Assembly (NCBI GenBank): GCA_016215645.1
Contig: JACRIX010000013.1
Span: 1 to 64,000 of the forward strand
Direction of reading: 5' to 3'
Length of the DNA stretch: 64,000 nt
Source: Rhodocyclales bacterium
GTDB lineage: Bacteria > Pseudomonadota > Gammaproteobacteria > Burkholderiales > Rhodocyclaceae
Shown here: positions 1 to 8,747 of the stretch, piece after piece
How the letters are laid out: each line of letters begins with the position of its first letter
How positions within the stretch are numbered: the stretch's first letter is position 1
Translations under genes and position numbers: made by a program
The notes under the pieces: generated by a model
Told to the model about the DNA's origin: nothing
The model's database searches: none
The model's input: the letters and a program-made list of their open reading frames with translations, nothing else

Positions 1-1
1 A

Positions 2-199
2 CTGGAGCGGGGCGAATTCAAGACCATGACCGGCCTGGGCGAACGCACCGCCGTTTCCGCCCTCACCGCCCTCGTCCGGCGCGGCCTGCTGAAGTCCGAC
101 ACCCCGCAGGGCAAAGTGCGCTTCGGCCTGCCCCTGCACGCGCTGCGCTTCTACTTCCCCGCCCTCTGGCCCGAGGCCGAGGCCGACGCAGAAAGCTGA
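2..199 (+). CDS. Fic family protein, C-terminal fragment (5' end outside window)
   Basis: The open frame enters from the left edge and ends in TGA at 197-199, giving the last 65 residues. It reads ...ERGEFKTMTGLGERTA..., followed by a short winged-helix-like stretch and ...HALRFYFPALWPEAE. This resembles the C-terminal helix-turn-helix tail found in many bacterial Fic (AMPylating or related NMP-transfer) proteins with an N-terminal Fic_N domain. The catalytic HPFx[D/E]GNGR motif would lie upstream and cannot be seen, so activity cannot be judged. It is followed by a 218-bp gap before ahpC and is probably unrelated to that operon. Confidence 0.6.
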   Translation: MERGEFKTMTGLGERTAVSALTALVRRGLLKSDTPQGKVRFGLPLHALRFYFPALWPEAEADAES

Positions 200-304
200 C
201 AGACAGGCGATTTCCTCCGGGCAACGGGTGCCAATCCCGCAGAAACGTCGGCGCCGTCCACACGGCACCCCGGAATAGCTCGATCCCCCGCATGCATCAG
301 AGGC

Positions 305-371
305 GATAGCCCTCGCCTATCTAATCGATTTCAACAATCAATTTGACGATGGTGATTGTGAAAATTAATAT
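305..371 (+). promoter_or_regulatory. OxyR-type operator overlapping a sigma70 promoter upstream of ahpC
   Basis: A perfect ATAG-N7-CTAT dyad lies at 306-320. Seven bases later comes a degenerate second half-site (ATTT-N7-CAAT, 328-342), the spacing known for OxyR tetramer sites. Directly abutting it is TTGACG (343-348), a 17-bp spacer and TAATAT (366-371). An activator site touching the -35 is the class expected for OxyR-activated ahpC genes. The coding start at 418 has a good ribosome site (AAGGAG, 405-410), so the leader is about 40 nt. OxyR binding is inferred from the motif. The stretch 200-304 shows nothing convincing. Confidence 0.7.
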
Positions 372-417
372 TCATTCCATCGCAGCACATCACTCAACCA
401 CCTCAAGGAGCCACACC

Positions 418-987
418 ATGAACGCCAGCCTGATCAACACCGAAGTCCTTCCCTTCAAGGCCACCGCCTTCCACAACGGCAAGTTTGTGCCGGTCAGCCA
501 GGACGACCTCAAGGGCAAGTGGTCCGTCGTGTTCTTCTACCCGGCCGACTTCACCTTCGTTTGCCCGACCGAACTGGGCGACCTGGCCGACCACTACGCG
601 ACCTTCAAGGCGCTCGGCGTCGAGATCTACTCGGTATCGACCGACACCCACTTCACGCACAAGGCCTGGCACGACGCGTCGGAGACCATCGGCAAGATCA
701 CGTATCCGATGATCGGCGACCCGACCGGCGCCATCACCCGCAACTTCGGCGTGATGATCGAGGAAGCCGGCCTGGCCGAGCGCGGCACTTTCGTCATGGA
801 CCCGCAGGGCAGGATCCAGATCATCGAGATCAATGCCGGCGGCATTGGCCGCGACGCCACCGAACTGCTGCGCAAGGTGCAGGCCGCCCAGTACGTCGCC
901 AGCCACCCGGGCGAAGTCTGCCCGGCCAAGTGGAAGGAAGGCGAGGCCACGCTGGCGCCGTCGCTCGACCTGGTCGGAAAAATCTGA
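418..987 (+). CDS. ahpC: Alkyl hydroperoxide reductase subunit C (typical 2-Cys peroxiredoxin)
   Basis: 189 aa, the usual AhpC length. The peroxidatic cysteine is in [10 protein letters not shown] (about residue 48) and the resolving cysteine in GEVCPAKW near the C-terminus. The protein reduces H2O2, organic peroxides and peroxynitrite in the cytoplasm and is recycled by AhpF. An in-frame ATG exists at 343, but that codon is the -35 region of the promoter and the 418 start has AAGGAG 7 bp upstream, so 418 is chosen. First gene of an ahpC-ahpF-dps unit, probably OxyR controlled. Confidence 0.96.
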   Translation: MNASLINTEVLPFKATAFHNGKFVPVSQDDLKGKWSVVFFYPADFTFVCPTELGDLADHYATFKALGVEIYSVSTDTHFTHKAWHDASETIGKITYPMIGDPTGAITRNFGVMIEEAGLAERGTFVMDPQGRIQIIEINAGGIGRDATELLRKVQAAQYVASHPGEVCPAKWKEGEATLAPSLDLVGKI

Positions 988-1104
988 CGACCATCCCAAA
1001 CCATCCCGCCCCGGCCACGCGTACCCCCGCCGGGACCGGGATTGCAGCGGCAAGGCAGATCACAACGGCTGCCTTCCCATTGCAATCCACACCAGGAGAA
1101 AATC

Positions 1105-2703
1105 ATGCTCGACAGCGCGATCAAGACCCAGCTTTCCGCTTACCTCGAAAAGCTCCAGACCCCGATCGAACTGGTCGCCTCACTCGACACCTCGGCAGCC
1201 GCGCGCCAGATGCGCGAACTGCTGGCCGACATCGCCGCGCTTTCGCCCAAGGTGAGCGTGCGCGAGGACGGCACGGATGCACGCAAGCCGTCCTTCTCTG
1301 TCGGTCGCCCCGGCGAAACCGCGCGCATCCGCTTCGCCGGGATCCCGATGGGCCACGAGTTCACCTCGCTGGTGCTCGCGCTATTGCAAACCGGCGGCCA
1401 CCCGCCCAAGGTCGATGCCGCCGTGATCGAACAGATCAAGGGGCTAAGCGGAACGATGCGCTTCGAGACCTACATTTCGCTTTCCTGCCACAACTGCCCG
1501 GACGTGGTCCAGGCGCTCAACCTGATGGCCGTGCTCAACCCCGGCGTCGAAAGCGTGATGATCGACGGCGCGCTGTACCAGGACGAAGTGAGTGCACGCC
1601 AGATCATGGCCGTGCCGACCGTGATGTTGAATTGCCAAGCCTTCGGCCAGGGCCGCATGAGCATCGAGGAAATCCTTGCCAGGGTCGATACCGGCGCCTC
1701 GGCCCGCGATGCCGAAAAGCTCAGCGCGAAAGACGCCTACGACGTACTCGTGGTCGGCGGCGGCCCGGCCGGCGCGGCGGCGGCGATCTACGCCGCGAGG
1801 AAGGGCATCCGCACCGGCGTAGTGGCCGAGCGCTTCGGCGGCCAGGTGCTCGACACCATGGCCATCGAGAACTTCATCTCGGTGCAGCGCACCGAAGGCC
1901 CCAAGCTCGCCATGGCGCTGGAACAGCATGTCAAGGAGTACGAGGTCGACATCATGAATCTGCAGCGCGCCGAGGCCCTGGTTCCGGCGGGCGCCGACAG
2001 CCTGGCCCAGGTCAGGCTCGCCAATGGCGCGACGTTGAAGGCGAAGAGCGTGATCCTCGCCACCGGCGCGCGCTGGCGCGAGATGAACGTGCCCGGCGAA
2101 AAGGAATACAAGGCGAAAGGTGTCTGCTTCTGCCCGCACTGCGACGGGCCCTTGTTCCGTGGCAAGCGTGTCGCCGTGATCGGCGGCGGCAATTCGGGCG
2201 TAGAAGCGGCGATCGATCTCGCCGGCATCGTCAGCCATGTCACGCTGCTCGAATTCGACAGCAAATTGCGCGCCGACGCCGTGCTGCAGGCCAAGCTCGG
2301 CAGCCTGCCCAATGTCACCATCATCACCAGCGCGGCGACCACCGAAGTCACCGGCGACGGCGAGAAGGTCAATGGCATGGTTTATCAGGATCGCATCAGC
2401 GGCACCACACGGCGTGTCGAGCTCGAAGGCATCTTCGTCCAGATCGGCTTGTTGCCCAACACCGACTGGCTGAAGGGTACTGTCAATCTCTCGCCGCGCG
2501 GTGAGATCGAAGTCGATGCGCGTGGCCAGACGTCGCTGCCGGGAGTGTTCGCCGCCGGCGACGCGACGACCACGCCCTACAAGCAGATCATCATCGCCAT
2601 GGGCGACGGCGCCAAGGCCAGCCTCTCCGCCTTCGACCACCTGATCCGCAGCCCGGCGGTGAAGCCGGCAACCACCGGTGTTGATCTGGGTCAGCCCGCC
2701 TGA
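1105..2703 (+). CDS. ahpF: Alkyl hydroperoxide reductase subunit F (NADH:AhpC disulfide reductase)
   Basis: 532 aa. The N-terminal tandem thioredoxin-like fold carries the CHNC redox pair (SLSCHNCPD, about residue 130). The FAD/NAD(P)H thioredoxin-reductase body follows, with [10 protein letters not shown] for FAD, CPHC (CFCPHCDGP, about residue 347) as the second redox pair, and [10 protein letters not shown] for NADH. Electrons pass from NADH through FAD, CPHC and CHNC to AhpC. The start is the ATG behind CAGGAGAAAATC. It lies 117 bp after ahpC on the same strand with no clear terminator between. Confidence 0.96.
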   Translation: MLDSAIKTQLSAYLEKLQTPIELVASLDTSAAARQMRELLADIAALSPKVSVREDGTDARKPSFSVGRPGETARIRFAGIPMGHEFTSLVLALLQTGGHPPKVDAAVIEQIKGLSGTMRFETYISLSCHNCPDVVQALNLMAVLNPGVESVMIDGALYQDEVSARQIMAVPTVMLNCQAFGQGRMSIEEILARVDTGASARDAEKLSAKDAYDVLVVGGGPAGAAAAIYAARKGIRTGVVAERFGGQVLDTMAIENFISVQRTEGPKLAMALEQHVKEYEVDIMNLQRAEALVPAGADSLAQVRLANGATLKAKSVILATGARWREMNVPGEKEYKAKGVCFCPHCDGPLFRGKRVAVIGGGNSGVEAAIDLAGIVSHVTLLEFDSKLRADAVLQAKLGSLPNVTIITSAATTEVTGDGEKVNGMVYQDRISGTTRRVELEGIFVQIGLLPNTDWLKGTVNLSPRGEIEVDARGQTSLPGVFAAGDATTTPYKQIIIAMGDGAKASLSAFDHLIRSPAVKPATTGVDLGQPA

Positions 2704-2765
2704 CCGAAGGCCGAGTAGCCTATCCGCGTTACGTATCCGACATTCCACACCAACAGGAGCCCATC

Positions 2766-3263
2766 ATGAAAGCCAGGAAACCCGCCAAAACCGCCAAGCT
2801 CGACATCGGCATCAGCGACAAGGACCGCTCCGCCATCGCCCATGGACTCTCCGGCCTGCTGGCTGACAGCTACACGCTCTACCTGATGACGCACAACTTC
2901 CACTGGAACGTCACCGGCCCGATGTTCAACACCCTGCACCTGATGTTCATGGGCCAGTACACCGAACAGTGGAACGCGCTCGACCTGATCGCCGAACGCA
3001 TCCGCGCGCTGGGCCACCCCGCCCCCGGCACCTACAAGGAGTTCGTCAAGCTGGCGACCGTCAAGGAAGTCGACGGCCAGCCCAAGGCCCTGGACATGGT
3101 GAGGCACCTCGTCGCCGCCCAGGAAGCCACGGCGCGCACGGCGAGAAAGCTGTTCCCGCTGGTCGAGAAAGCCAAGGACCAGCCCAGCGCCGATTTGCTG
3201 ACGCAACGCATCGAAGTGCATGAGAAAACAGCCTGGATGCTGCGCAGCCTGCTGGAAGAGTGA
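2766..3263 (+). CDS. dps: Dps-family ferritin-like DNA-binding protein
   Basis: 165 aa. Shows the Dps signature THNFHWNVTGPMF with ferroxidase-site His and Trp, a second ligand region in MGQYTEQWNALDLIAERI, and a lysine-rich N-terminus (KARKPAKTAK) typical of Dps that bind DNA. It oxidises Fe(II) with H2O2 and stores the iron, limiting Fenton damage, which fits its place right behind ahpCF. The ribosome site CAGGAG ends 7 bp before the ATG. It is most likely part of the same peroxide regulon, and it is followed by two strong hairpins. Confidence 0.94.
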   Translation: MKARKPAKTAKLDIGISDKDRSAIAHGLSGLLADSYTLYLMTHNFHWNVTGPMFNTLHLMFMGQYTEQWNALDLIAERIRALGHPAPGTYKEFVKLATVKEVDGQPKALDMVRHLVAAQEATARTARKLFPLVEKAKDQPSADLLTQRIEVHEKTAWMLRSLLEE

Positions 3264-3271
3264 CACTGGCC

Positions 3272-3343
3272 GCTGGCGGTTCGGCAATCGCCGAACCGCC
3301 AGCGCCGTCCGCAAGGGATACCGTCTCCGGCATTGCCGGAGAC
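3272..3343. terminator. Two consecutive hairpins between convergent dps and copZ
   Basis: Hairpin 1 is a perfect 14-bp stem (GCTGGCGGTTCGGC, 3272-3285, loop AATC, right arm 3290-3303). Hairpin 2 has a 9-bp stem GTCTCCGGC with loop ATT (3323-3343). Neither is followed by a clean T-run on either strand, so intrinsic termination is likely for the convergent genes but not certain. Confidence 0.6.
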
Positions 3344-3355
3344 ATAACTCTTGGC

Positions 3356-3562
3356 CTAGCTCGCCTCGAAGCCGGCGTCTTCGATCACGGACTTGAGCTG
3401 GTCGCGGCTGACTTTGCCGGCGTCGAACTCGACCACCGCCTGCTTCTGCTCCAGCGACACTTCCGCCTTCGCCACGCCATCGAGCGCGGTCAAAACTCCG
3501 GTCACGCTTTTCACGCAGCCGCCGCAGGACATGCCGTCTACCTTGATCGTCGTCGTTTCCAT
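3356..3562 (-). CDS. copZ: Heavy-metal-associated (HMA) domain copper chaperone
   Basis: 68 aa, one ferredoxin-like HMA domain with metal-binding GMSCGGCVKSV (CxxC near residue 13). Such proteins carry Cu(I) to the N-terminal domains of CopA. The start at 3562 is preferred over an upstream in-frame ATG because AAGGA lies just before it and it begins 2 nt after the copA stop, so the two are translationally linked. The symbol is by analogy; the family is called CopZ or simply heavy-metal-associated domain protein. Confidence 0.85.
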   Translation of the reverse strand: METTTIKVDGMSCGGCVKSVTGVLTALDGVAKAEVSLEQKQAVVEFDAGKVSRDQLKSVIEDAGFEAS

Positions 3563-3564
3563 GT

Positions 3565-5970
3565 TCAGTCCTTGTTGGAATGCCACCGGCGCAGCAGCAG
3601 CGAGTTGCTGACCACCGACACCGAACTTGCCGCCATCGCCGCGCCGGCGATGACCGGGTTCAACATGCCCAGCGCCGCCAGCGGAATGCCGAGCACGTTG
3701 TAGATGAAGGCGAAGAAGAGATTCTGCCGGATCTTCGCCAGCGTCGCCCGCGACAGCGATATCGCATCGGCGACGCTGCCGAGGTCGTCGCGCATCAGCG
3801 TCACGTCGGCGGCCTGCATCGCCACGTCGGAACCCGCCGCCATGGCGAAGCTGACGTCGGCCGCGGCCAGCGCCGGTGCATCGTTGATGCCGTCACCTGC
3901 CATGCCGACCAGGCGACCGGCGCTCTTGAGCTTGTTCACCGCGGCCGCCTTGTCGCCGGGCAATACCTCGGCCTCGAAGCGCGTGATGCCTGCTGCCAGC
4001 GCCACAGCCTGCGCCGTGCCGGCGTTGTCGCCGGTCAGCATCACCACCTCGATGCCGAGCCGGTTCAGGCGCGCCACCGCGGCGCGCGAGGTGATGCGCA
4101 GCGGATCGGCGATGCCGATGAAACCGAGCAGGACGTCGTCGGCCACAACCGCGACGACGCTGCGGCCGGCTTGTGCCAGCGCGTCGGCCTCGGGTGCCGA
4201 CCGCCCCTGCTCCTTCATCCACGTCACGGAACCAAGCTGCACGCGGCTGCCTTCGACTTCACCGGAAAGGCCGCGGCCGGCGGTCGTGACGACGCTCTGC
4301 GGCGTCGCCAGTGCGATTCCATCCGCCTTGGCCCGCGCCACGATCGCGGCGGCCAGAGGATGCGTCGAGCCTTGTTCGAGGCTGGCCGCGAGGCGCAGCA
4401 AAACCGCCGTATTGCCAGCGCCGACTTCTACTAGATCGGTGATCACCGGCCGGCCCTCGGTCAGGGTGCCGGTCTTGTCCACCACCAGCACCTTCAGCTT
4501 TTCGGCCATTTCCAGCGCCACGGCATTGCGAATCAGCACGCCGGCCTTCGCGCCCTGCCCGGTGCCGACCATGATCGCGGTCGGCGTCGCCAGGCCCAGC
4601 GCGCAGGGGCAGGCGATCACCAGCACGGCCACGGCGTTCACCAGCGCCTGGGTGAAATCGCCGGCCAGCGCCCACCAGCCGACGAAAGTCAGCAGCGCAA
4701 TCGCCACCACCACCGGCACGAAGATCGCCGCCACCTGGTCCGCCAGGCGCTGCACCGGTGCCTTGGAACCCTGCGCCTCTTCGACCAGGCGGATGATGCC
4801 GGCCAGCAGGGTATGGCTGCCCACCCCGGTGGCGCGGCAGCGCAACAGGCCGTCGCCGTTGATCGTGGCGGCGAAGACCTTGTCGCCGGCGGCCTTGCTC
4901 ACCGGCAGGCTTTCGCCGGTGAGCATGGCTTCGTTGGCCGACGACGTGCCCTCGATCACCTCGCCATCGACGGGCACCGCTTCACCGGAGCGAACGACGA
5001 ACACATCGCCCGGAATCAGGGTCGCCACGGCGACATCGACGAGCTGGCCCTTGCGTTCGATGCGCGCGGTCTGCGGCTGCAATTTCGCCAAGGCCTCGAT
5101 GGCGGACGAGGTCTTGGCCTTGGCCCGCGCTTCGAGGATCTTGCCCAGCAGCACCAGCGTGATCACCGTTGCCGAGGCTTCGAAATAGACGTGGTGGCGA
5201 TGCAGGTCGGCGACGGTCACGACGACGCTGTAGAGCCAGGCCATGCTGGTGCCGAGTGCCACCAGCACGTCCATGTTGCCGGCACCGCCGCGGATCGCGT
5301 TGAAGCCGCCAACGTAAAAGCGCCAGCCGATCCAGAACTGCACCGGCGTCGCCAGCAGCAATTGCAGCCAGCGCGGGATGACATCGGCGTGGGCATTGGT
5401 GTCGCCTGCGGCGCCGAACATGAACAGCATCTGACCCACCAGCGGCAGGGTCAGCGCGGCGGAAATCCAGAAGCGGCGCAGTTCCGCGCGGTACACCGCC
5501 AGCTTGCGCGCCTTTTCCTCGGCGCGGGTGTCGCTGCTCGATAGGGTGGCGGTGAAGCCGGTCTTGACCACCGTCGCCACCAGGCGTTCGGGATCGGCCA
5601 GGCCGGGTACGTAGCGGATGTGCGCCCGCTCGGCGGCGAGGTTCACCGCCGCCTCGACGCCTTCGAGCTTGTTCAACTGCTTTTCGATGCGCGTGGCGCA
5701 GGCGGCGCAAGTCATGCCGCCGATGGCGAGGTCGACCGTGGCGGGGGGAACCTCGAACCCGGTCTTGCGGATGGTCTCGACCAGTTTGGCGGCCGTCACG
5801 TCGGCGCTGGCGTAGCGTATCGTCGCCCGCTCGGTGGCGAAATTCACCGCCGCCTCGACGCCCGGCAGCTTGTTCAGCTGCTTCTCGATGCGCGCCGCGC
5901 AGGCGGCACAGGTCATGCCCGCCAAGGGCAATTCGACGGACTGCGATTCCGGTTTGGCGACGATGTTCAT
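3565..5970 (-). CDS. copA: Cu(I)-exporting P1B-type ATPase
   Basis: 801 aa. Two N-terminal HMA domains each carry GMTCAACA (about residues 18 and 86). The P-type core follows: actuator TGES, the intramembrane CPC (ACPCALG) defining Cu+ transport, phosphorylation motif DKTGTLT, HP motif in STHPLA, and GDGINDAP. Eight membrane segments are expected, and the protein pumps Cu(I) from cytoplasm to periplasm. The start ATG at 5970 follows directly on a CueR-type promoter, so longer readings upstream would run through the operator and are rejected. Operon with copZ. Confidence 0.95.
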   Translation of the reverse strand: MNIVAKPESQSVELPLAGMTCAACAARIEKQLNKLPGVEAAVNFATERATIRYASADVTAAKLVETIRKTGFEVPPATVDLAIGGMTCAACATRIEKQLNKLEGVEAAVNLAAERAHIRYVPGLADPERLVATVVKTGFTATLSSSDTRAEEKARKLAVYRAELRRFWISAALTLPLVGQMLFMFGAAGDTNAHADVIPRWLQLLLATPVQFWIGWRFYVGGFNAIRGGAGNMDVLVALGTSMAWLYSVVVTVADLHRHHVYFEASATVITLVLLGKILEARAKAKTSSAIEALAKLQPQTARIERKGQLVDVAVATLIPGDVFVVRSGEAVPVDGEVIEGTSSANEAMLTGESLPVSKAAGDKVFAATINGDGLLRCRATGVGSHTLLAGIIRLVEEAQGSKAPVQRLADQVAAIFVPVVVAIALLTFVGWWALAGDFTQALVNAVAVLVIACPCALGLATPTAIMVGTGQGAKAGVLIRNAVALEMAEKLKVLVVDKTGTLTEGRPVITDLVEVGAGNTAVLLRLAASLEQGSTHPLAAAIVARAKADGIALATPQSVVTTAGRGLSGEVEGSRVQLGSVTWMKEQGRSAPEADALAQAGRSVVAVVADDVLLGFIGIADPLRITSRAAVARLNRLGIEVVMLTGDNAGTAQAVALAAGITRFEAEVLPGDKAAAVNKLKSAGRLVGMAGDGINDAPALAAADVSFAMAAGSDVAMQAADVTLMRDDLGSVADAISLSRATLAKIRQNLFFAFIYNVLGIPLAALGMLNPVIAGAAMAASSVSVVSNSLLLRRWHSNKD

Positions 5971-5978
5971 CCTGGGAA

Positions 5979-6009
5979 GTTTAAACTCCGTACCTTGGTA
6001 CAGAGTCAA
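5979..6009 (-). promoter_or_regulatory. MerR-family operator/promoter for copA
   Basis: On the minus strand, -35 TTGACT (6004-6009) and -10 TTAAAC (5979-5984) are separated by exactly 19 bp, the overlong spacer that MerR-family activators untwist. The spacer is filled by a near-perfect dyad, ACTCcGTACC-TT-GGTACaGAGT (5985-6006). The divergent regulator gene begins at 6019. Seen directly; metal-dependent activation is known for the family. Confidence 0.88.
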
Positions 6010-6018
6010 GGGGTGGCC

Positions 6019-6426
6019 ATGAAAAAACTTCCGGAACCGACCTACACCATCGGCACGCTGGCGAAACAGGCCGGTGTCGGTGTCGAAACCGTCCGCTACT
6101 ACCAGCGCCGCGGCCTGCTGGCCGAGCCGCCGGCCACCTCCGGCTATCGCCGCTACGGCAATGCGCATCTGGAGCGCCTCAATTTCATCAAGCGCGCCCA
6201 GGGCGTGGGTTTCACGCTGGACGAAATCGGTGAACTGATGACACTCAACGACACCCGCGATCACCGCCTGGCGCGCGGGCTCGCCGCCGAGAAGATCCGC
6301 AACATCGAGGCCCGGATCGAGCAACTGGAAAAAGTCGCGGATGCGCTGCGCCAACTGGTGCATCGCTGCGAGTGTGGCGGCCAGGACATGCCCTGCCCGA
6401 TCATCCGCATGGCGCTGACGCCGTAG
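6019..6426 (+). CDS. cueR: MerR-family metal-responsive regulator (CueR-like)
   Basis: 135 aa. The N-terminal winged helix reads YTIGTLAKQAGVGVETVRYYQRRGLL, followed by the MerR dimer helix, then a C-terminal metal loop HRCECGGQDMPCPII. Cysteine spacing is C-x-C-x6-C. The outer pair (C-x8-C) matches mercury MerR rather than the C-x7-C of CueR, while the upstream MerR cysteine (Cys82 position) is replaced in NDTRDHRL. Gene context (divergent from copA across its operator) says Cu(I). The symbol is therefore tentative. AAGGGG at 6008-6013 serves as ribosome site. Confidence 0.75.
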   Translation: MKKLPEPTYTIGTLAKQAGVGVETVRYYQRRGLLAEPPATSGYRRYGNAHLERLNFIKRAQGVGFTLDEIGELMTLNDTRDHRLARGLAAEKIRNIEARIEQLEKVADALRQLVHRCECGGQDMPCPIIRMALTP

Positions 6427-6430
6427 CGCC

Positions 6431-6440
6431 AGCGCCGACT
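6431..6440 (+). repeat. Iterated 10-mer AGCGCCGACT (intergenic copy; 13 in window)
   Basis: One of 13 exact copies. Plus-strand copies start at 4417, 6431, 10985, 28706, 33320, 34123, 39664, 42253, 54158 and 62439; minus-strand copies at 7168, 48818 and 62142. Aligned flanks give YSAGCGCCGACTYY, with C just before the core in 11 of 13. This copy lies between the convergent regulator and UreH-like genes. See the finding on this motif. Confidence 0.8.
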
Positions 6441-6441
6441 T

Positions 6442-7152
6442 TCACACCGTGCAGACGATGCCTTGCCACAGCCGGCCACCCAGGCTGGCGGCGTTGAACA
6501 GGCCCCAGGCCCCGAAAGCAAGCACGACGAGGCCGGAGCCGATGCGCAAGGCGGGCGCCTGGGCGAGGCTGCGGAAGCGGGCGAGCAGCAGGCCGGCGAG
6601 CATCAGGTTGGGCAGGGTGCCGAGGCCGAAAGCGAGCAAGGTCGCCGCGCCCCGCGTCGCGCTGCCGGTCAGCAAGGCCATGGCCAGTACGCTGTAGACC
6701 ATGCCGCAGGGCAGCCAGCCCCAGAGCATGCCCAGCGGAAAGGCCTGCGCCGGCCCCCGCACCGGCAGGAAGCGACGCGTCAACGGTTGCACGCGTTGCC
6801 ACAGCCGATGGCCAATGCGTTCGGTAAACGCCAGCGCACCGGTGACGCCGATCAAGTACAGGCCCAGCGCGATCATCATCAGGTTGGCGATGACATACAG
6901 CGTCATCTGTACCGGCAGCGCGTTGTTGAGCAGCAGCCCGAGGCTGCCCAACGCGCCCATCAACGCGCCGGCCGTGGCATAACTGCTGATGCGCCCGAGG
7001 TTATAGGCAAGGTGCACGGTCCACGCCGGGCCGCGCGCATCCCGCGGGCCCTGCAAGGCCAGCGCGGAGACCACGCCGCCGCACATGCCGGCGCAATGCA
7101 CGCCGCCGAGCAGGCCGACGAGGAATACGGCGAGGAATCCGCTGTCAGGCAT
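6442..7152 (-). CDS. UreH/TauE-SafE-like membrane protein with HCAGMCGG motif
   Basis: 236 aa, about six membrane segments. It begins GFLAVFLVGLLGGVHCAGMCGG; a second glycine-proline block reads GMLWGWLPCGMVYS. These two repeats (HCxGMCGG and GxLWGxxPCG) mark the DsbD_2/UreH-like 'sulfite exporter' family that in many proteobacteria sits with ccoS-hemN-fnr. A role in metal or copper handling for cytochrome oxidase assembly is suspected for these neighbours but is not proven. Same strand and 46 bp after hemN, so probably co-transcribed with it. Confidence 0.8.
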   Translation of the reverse strand: MPDSGFLAVFLVGLLGGVHCAGMCGGVVSALALQGPRDARGPAWTVHLAYNLGRISSYATAGALMGALGSLGLLLNNALPVQMTLYVIANLMMIALGLYLIGVTGALAFTERIGHRLWQRVQPLTRRFLPVRGPAQAFPLGMLWGWLPCGMVYSVLAMALLTGSATRGAATLLAFGLGTLPNLMLAGLLLARFRSLAQAPALRIGSGLVVLAFGAWGLFNAASLGGRLWQGIVCTV

Positions 7153-7167
7153 CAGGTGATAAGCGAA

Positions 7168-7177
7168 AGTCGGCGCT
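7168..7177 (-). repeat. Iterated 10-mer AGCGCCGACT (intergenic copy)
   Basis: Second intergenic copy, minus orientation, with the extended context CCAGCGCCGACTTT. It sits in the 46-bp gap between hemN and the UreH-like gene. No promoter or terminator is associated with it. Confidence 0.8.
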
Positions 7178-7198
7178 GGTGATACGGCGCCGGGAAGG

Positions 7199-8587
7199 TC
7201 AGATGACCTTGGAGTAGCGCACGCGCTCGCGGTCGGTGCGCAGGTATTTGTCGAAGGCCATGGCGATGCCGCGCACCAGCAGGCGCCCGCGCGGCTCGAC
7301 GGTGATCCACTGCTCGTCGATGCTCAGCAGGCCGCCCTTTTCCATTTCGCGCAGATCGGCGAGCTCGGAGGCGAAATAGGACTTGAAGTCGATCAGGTGG
7401 GCGATCTCTATCGATTCGATCGACAGCTCGAAGTGGCACATCAAGGCCTGGATGATGCTGCGCCGGAGCAGATCGTCGGCGTTCAGCTCGATGCCGCGGA
7501 AGATCGGCAGCACGCCCTGGTCGAGGCTGTCGTAGTACTCGTCGAGGGTGCGCACGTTCTGGCAATAGCTGGGGCCGACCTTGCCGATGGCCGAGACCCC
7601 GAAGGCCATCAGGTCGGCTTCGGCGTGGGTCGAATAGCCCTGGAAGTTGCGATGCAGGCGCCCCTGGCGCTGGGCGATGGCCAATTCGTCATTCGGCTTG
7701 GCGAAGTGGTCCATGCCGATGAATACATAGCCGGCCTCGGTCAGGCGGCGGATCGCCAGTTGCAGGATCTGCAGGCGCTGGTCGGGCGTCGGCAGGTCAG
7801 CCTCGCTGATGCGTCGCTGCGGCTTGGCCAGGCTGGGCAGATGGGCGTAGTTGTAGATCGAGAGGCGGTCCGGATCGAGCTTGAGGACCTCGTCAAGGGT
7901 ATGGTTGAAGCTGATCACGTTCTGCTTGGGCAGCCCATAGATCAGATCGACCGAGATGCCCTTGAAGCCGAACTCGCGCGCCGAATCGATCACCAGCCGG
8001 GTTTCGTCCAGGCTCTGGATGCGATTCACCGCGGCCTGCACCTCGGGCGTGAAATCCTGCACGCCCACGCTCATGCGGTTGAAGCCGAGAGCTGCGAGCT
8101 GCTTGACGTTGTCGCGACCGACCTTGCGCGGATCGACCTCGATCGAGTATTCGCCACCAGGCAGCAGCCGGAAATGCTTGTGGATGATGTCCATCAGGCG
8201 CTGCATTTCGTCTTCGCTGAGGAAGGTCGGCGTGCCGCCGCCGAAGTGCAGCTGGACTACGTCACGGCTACCTTCGAGGGCGGCCTCCTGCATTGCGATT
8301 TCCTTGGCCAGGTACTTGATGTACTTGGCCGAACGCCCATGATCCTTGGTGATGATCTTGTTGCAGGCGCAGTAGTAGCAGATCGTATTGCAGAAAGGTA
8401 TATGGACGTATAATGAAAGAGGTCGACCTATGCCGCCTACCGTGCGCCTTCCCAGCCAGCGGATGTAGTCGTCGGCGCCGAAGGCCTCGACGAACCGATC
8501 CGCCGTCGGGTAAGAAGTGTAGCGGGGACCGTTGACGTCAAATTTGCGGATGACCTGCGGGTCGAAGATAGTTTCCTGAAATTTCAT
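7199..8587 (-). CDS. hemN: Oxygen-independent coproporphyrinogen III oxidase (radical SAM)
   Basis: 462 aa, the full HemN length. It has the N-terminal GPRYTSYPTADRF, the radical-SAM cluster motif FCNTICYYCAC (CxxxCxxC plus the extra HemN cysteine), and GGGTPTFL for SAM binding. It decarboxylates coproporphyrinogen III to protoporphyrinogen IX without O2 in the cytoplasm, supplying heme for the nearby cbb3 oxidase under low oxygen. It is divergent from fnr across a region holding an FNR box at 8701-8714, so FNR control is likely. Confidence 0.96.
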   Translation of the reverse strand: MKFQETIFDPQVIRKFDVNGPRYTSYPTADRFVEAFGADDYIRWLGRRTVGGIGRPLSLYVHIPFCNTICYYCACNKIITKDHGRSAKYIKYLAKEIAMQEAALEGSRDVVQLHFGGGTPTFLSEDEMQRLMDIIHKHFRLLPGGEYSIEVDPRKVGRDNVKQLAALGFNRMSVGVQDFTPEVQAAVNRIQSLDETRLVIDSAREFGFKGISVDLIYGLPKQNVISFNHTLDEVLKLDPDRLSIYNYAHLPSLAKPQRRISEADLPTPDQRLQILQLAIRRLTEAGYVFIGMDHFAKPNDELAIAQRQGRLHRNFQGYSTHAEADLMAFGVSAIGKVGPSYCQNVRTLDEYYDSLDQGVLPIFRGIELNADDLLRRSIIQALMCHFELSIESIEIAHLIDFKSYFASELADLREMEKGGLLSIDEQWITVEPRGRLLVRGIAMAFDKYLRTDRERVRYSKVI

Positions 8588-8700
8588 CGCCTAAGGGCAG
8601 AATTCGTGGTACCTGCCGCAACCAGCAGCAAGTAGTCCGGATCGGATAGTGGCACAAATACTTCAAGCCTATACAATGCCGCAAATGAGTATTTCTCGCA

Positions 8701-8714
8701 TTGACACAGATCAA
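8701..8714. promoter_or_regulatory. FNR box between hemN and fnr
   Basis: TTGACACAGATCAA matches TTGAT-N4-ATCAA with one change. It lies in the 160-bp divergent hemN-fnr gap, 34 bp before the fnr start and 114 bp before hemN. It could activate hemN and repress or tune fnr. Confidence 0.75.
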
Positions 8715-8747
8715 AGGGGCACCGCTTAGGGCGGACTATCGACGACC

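Noticed and set aside
519-2504. Long plus-strand open frame across ahpC-ahpF
   Set aside because: Arginine-rich shadow of ahpC and ahpF in a GC-rich genome; no domain, no ribosome site.
3580-5188. Plus-strand frames opposite copA
   Set aside because: Shadow of CopA; composition biased and not conserved-looking.
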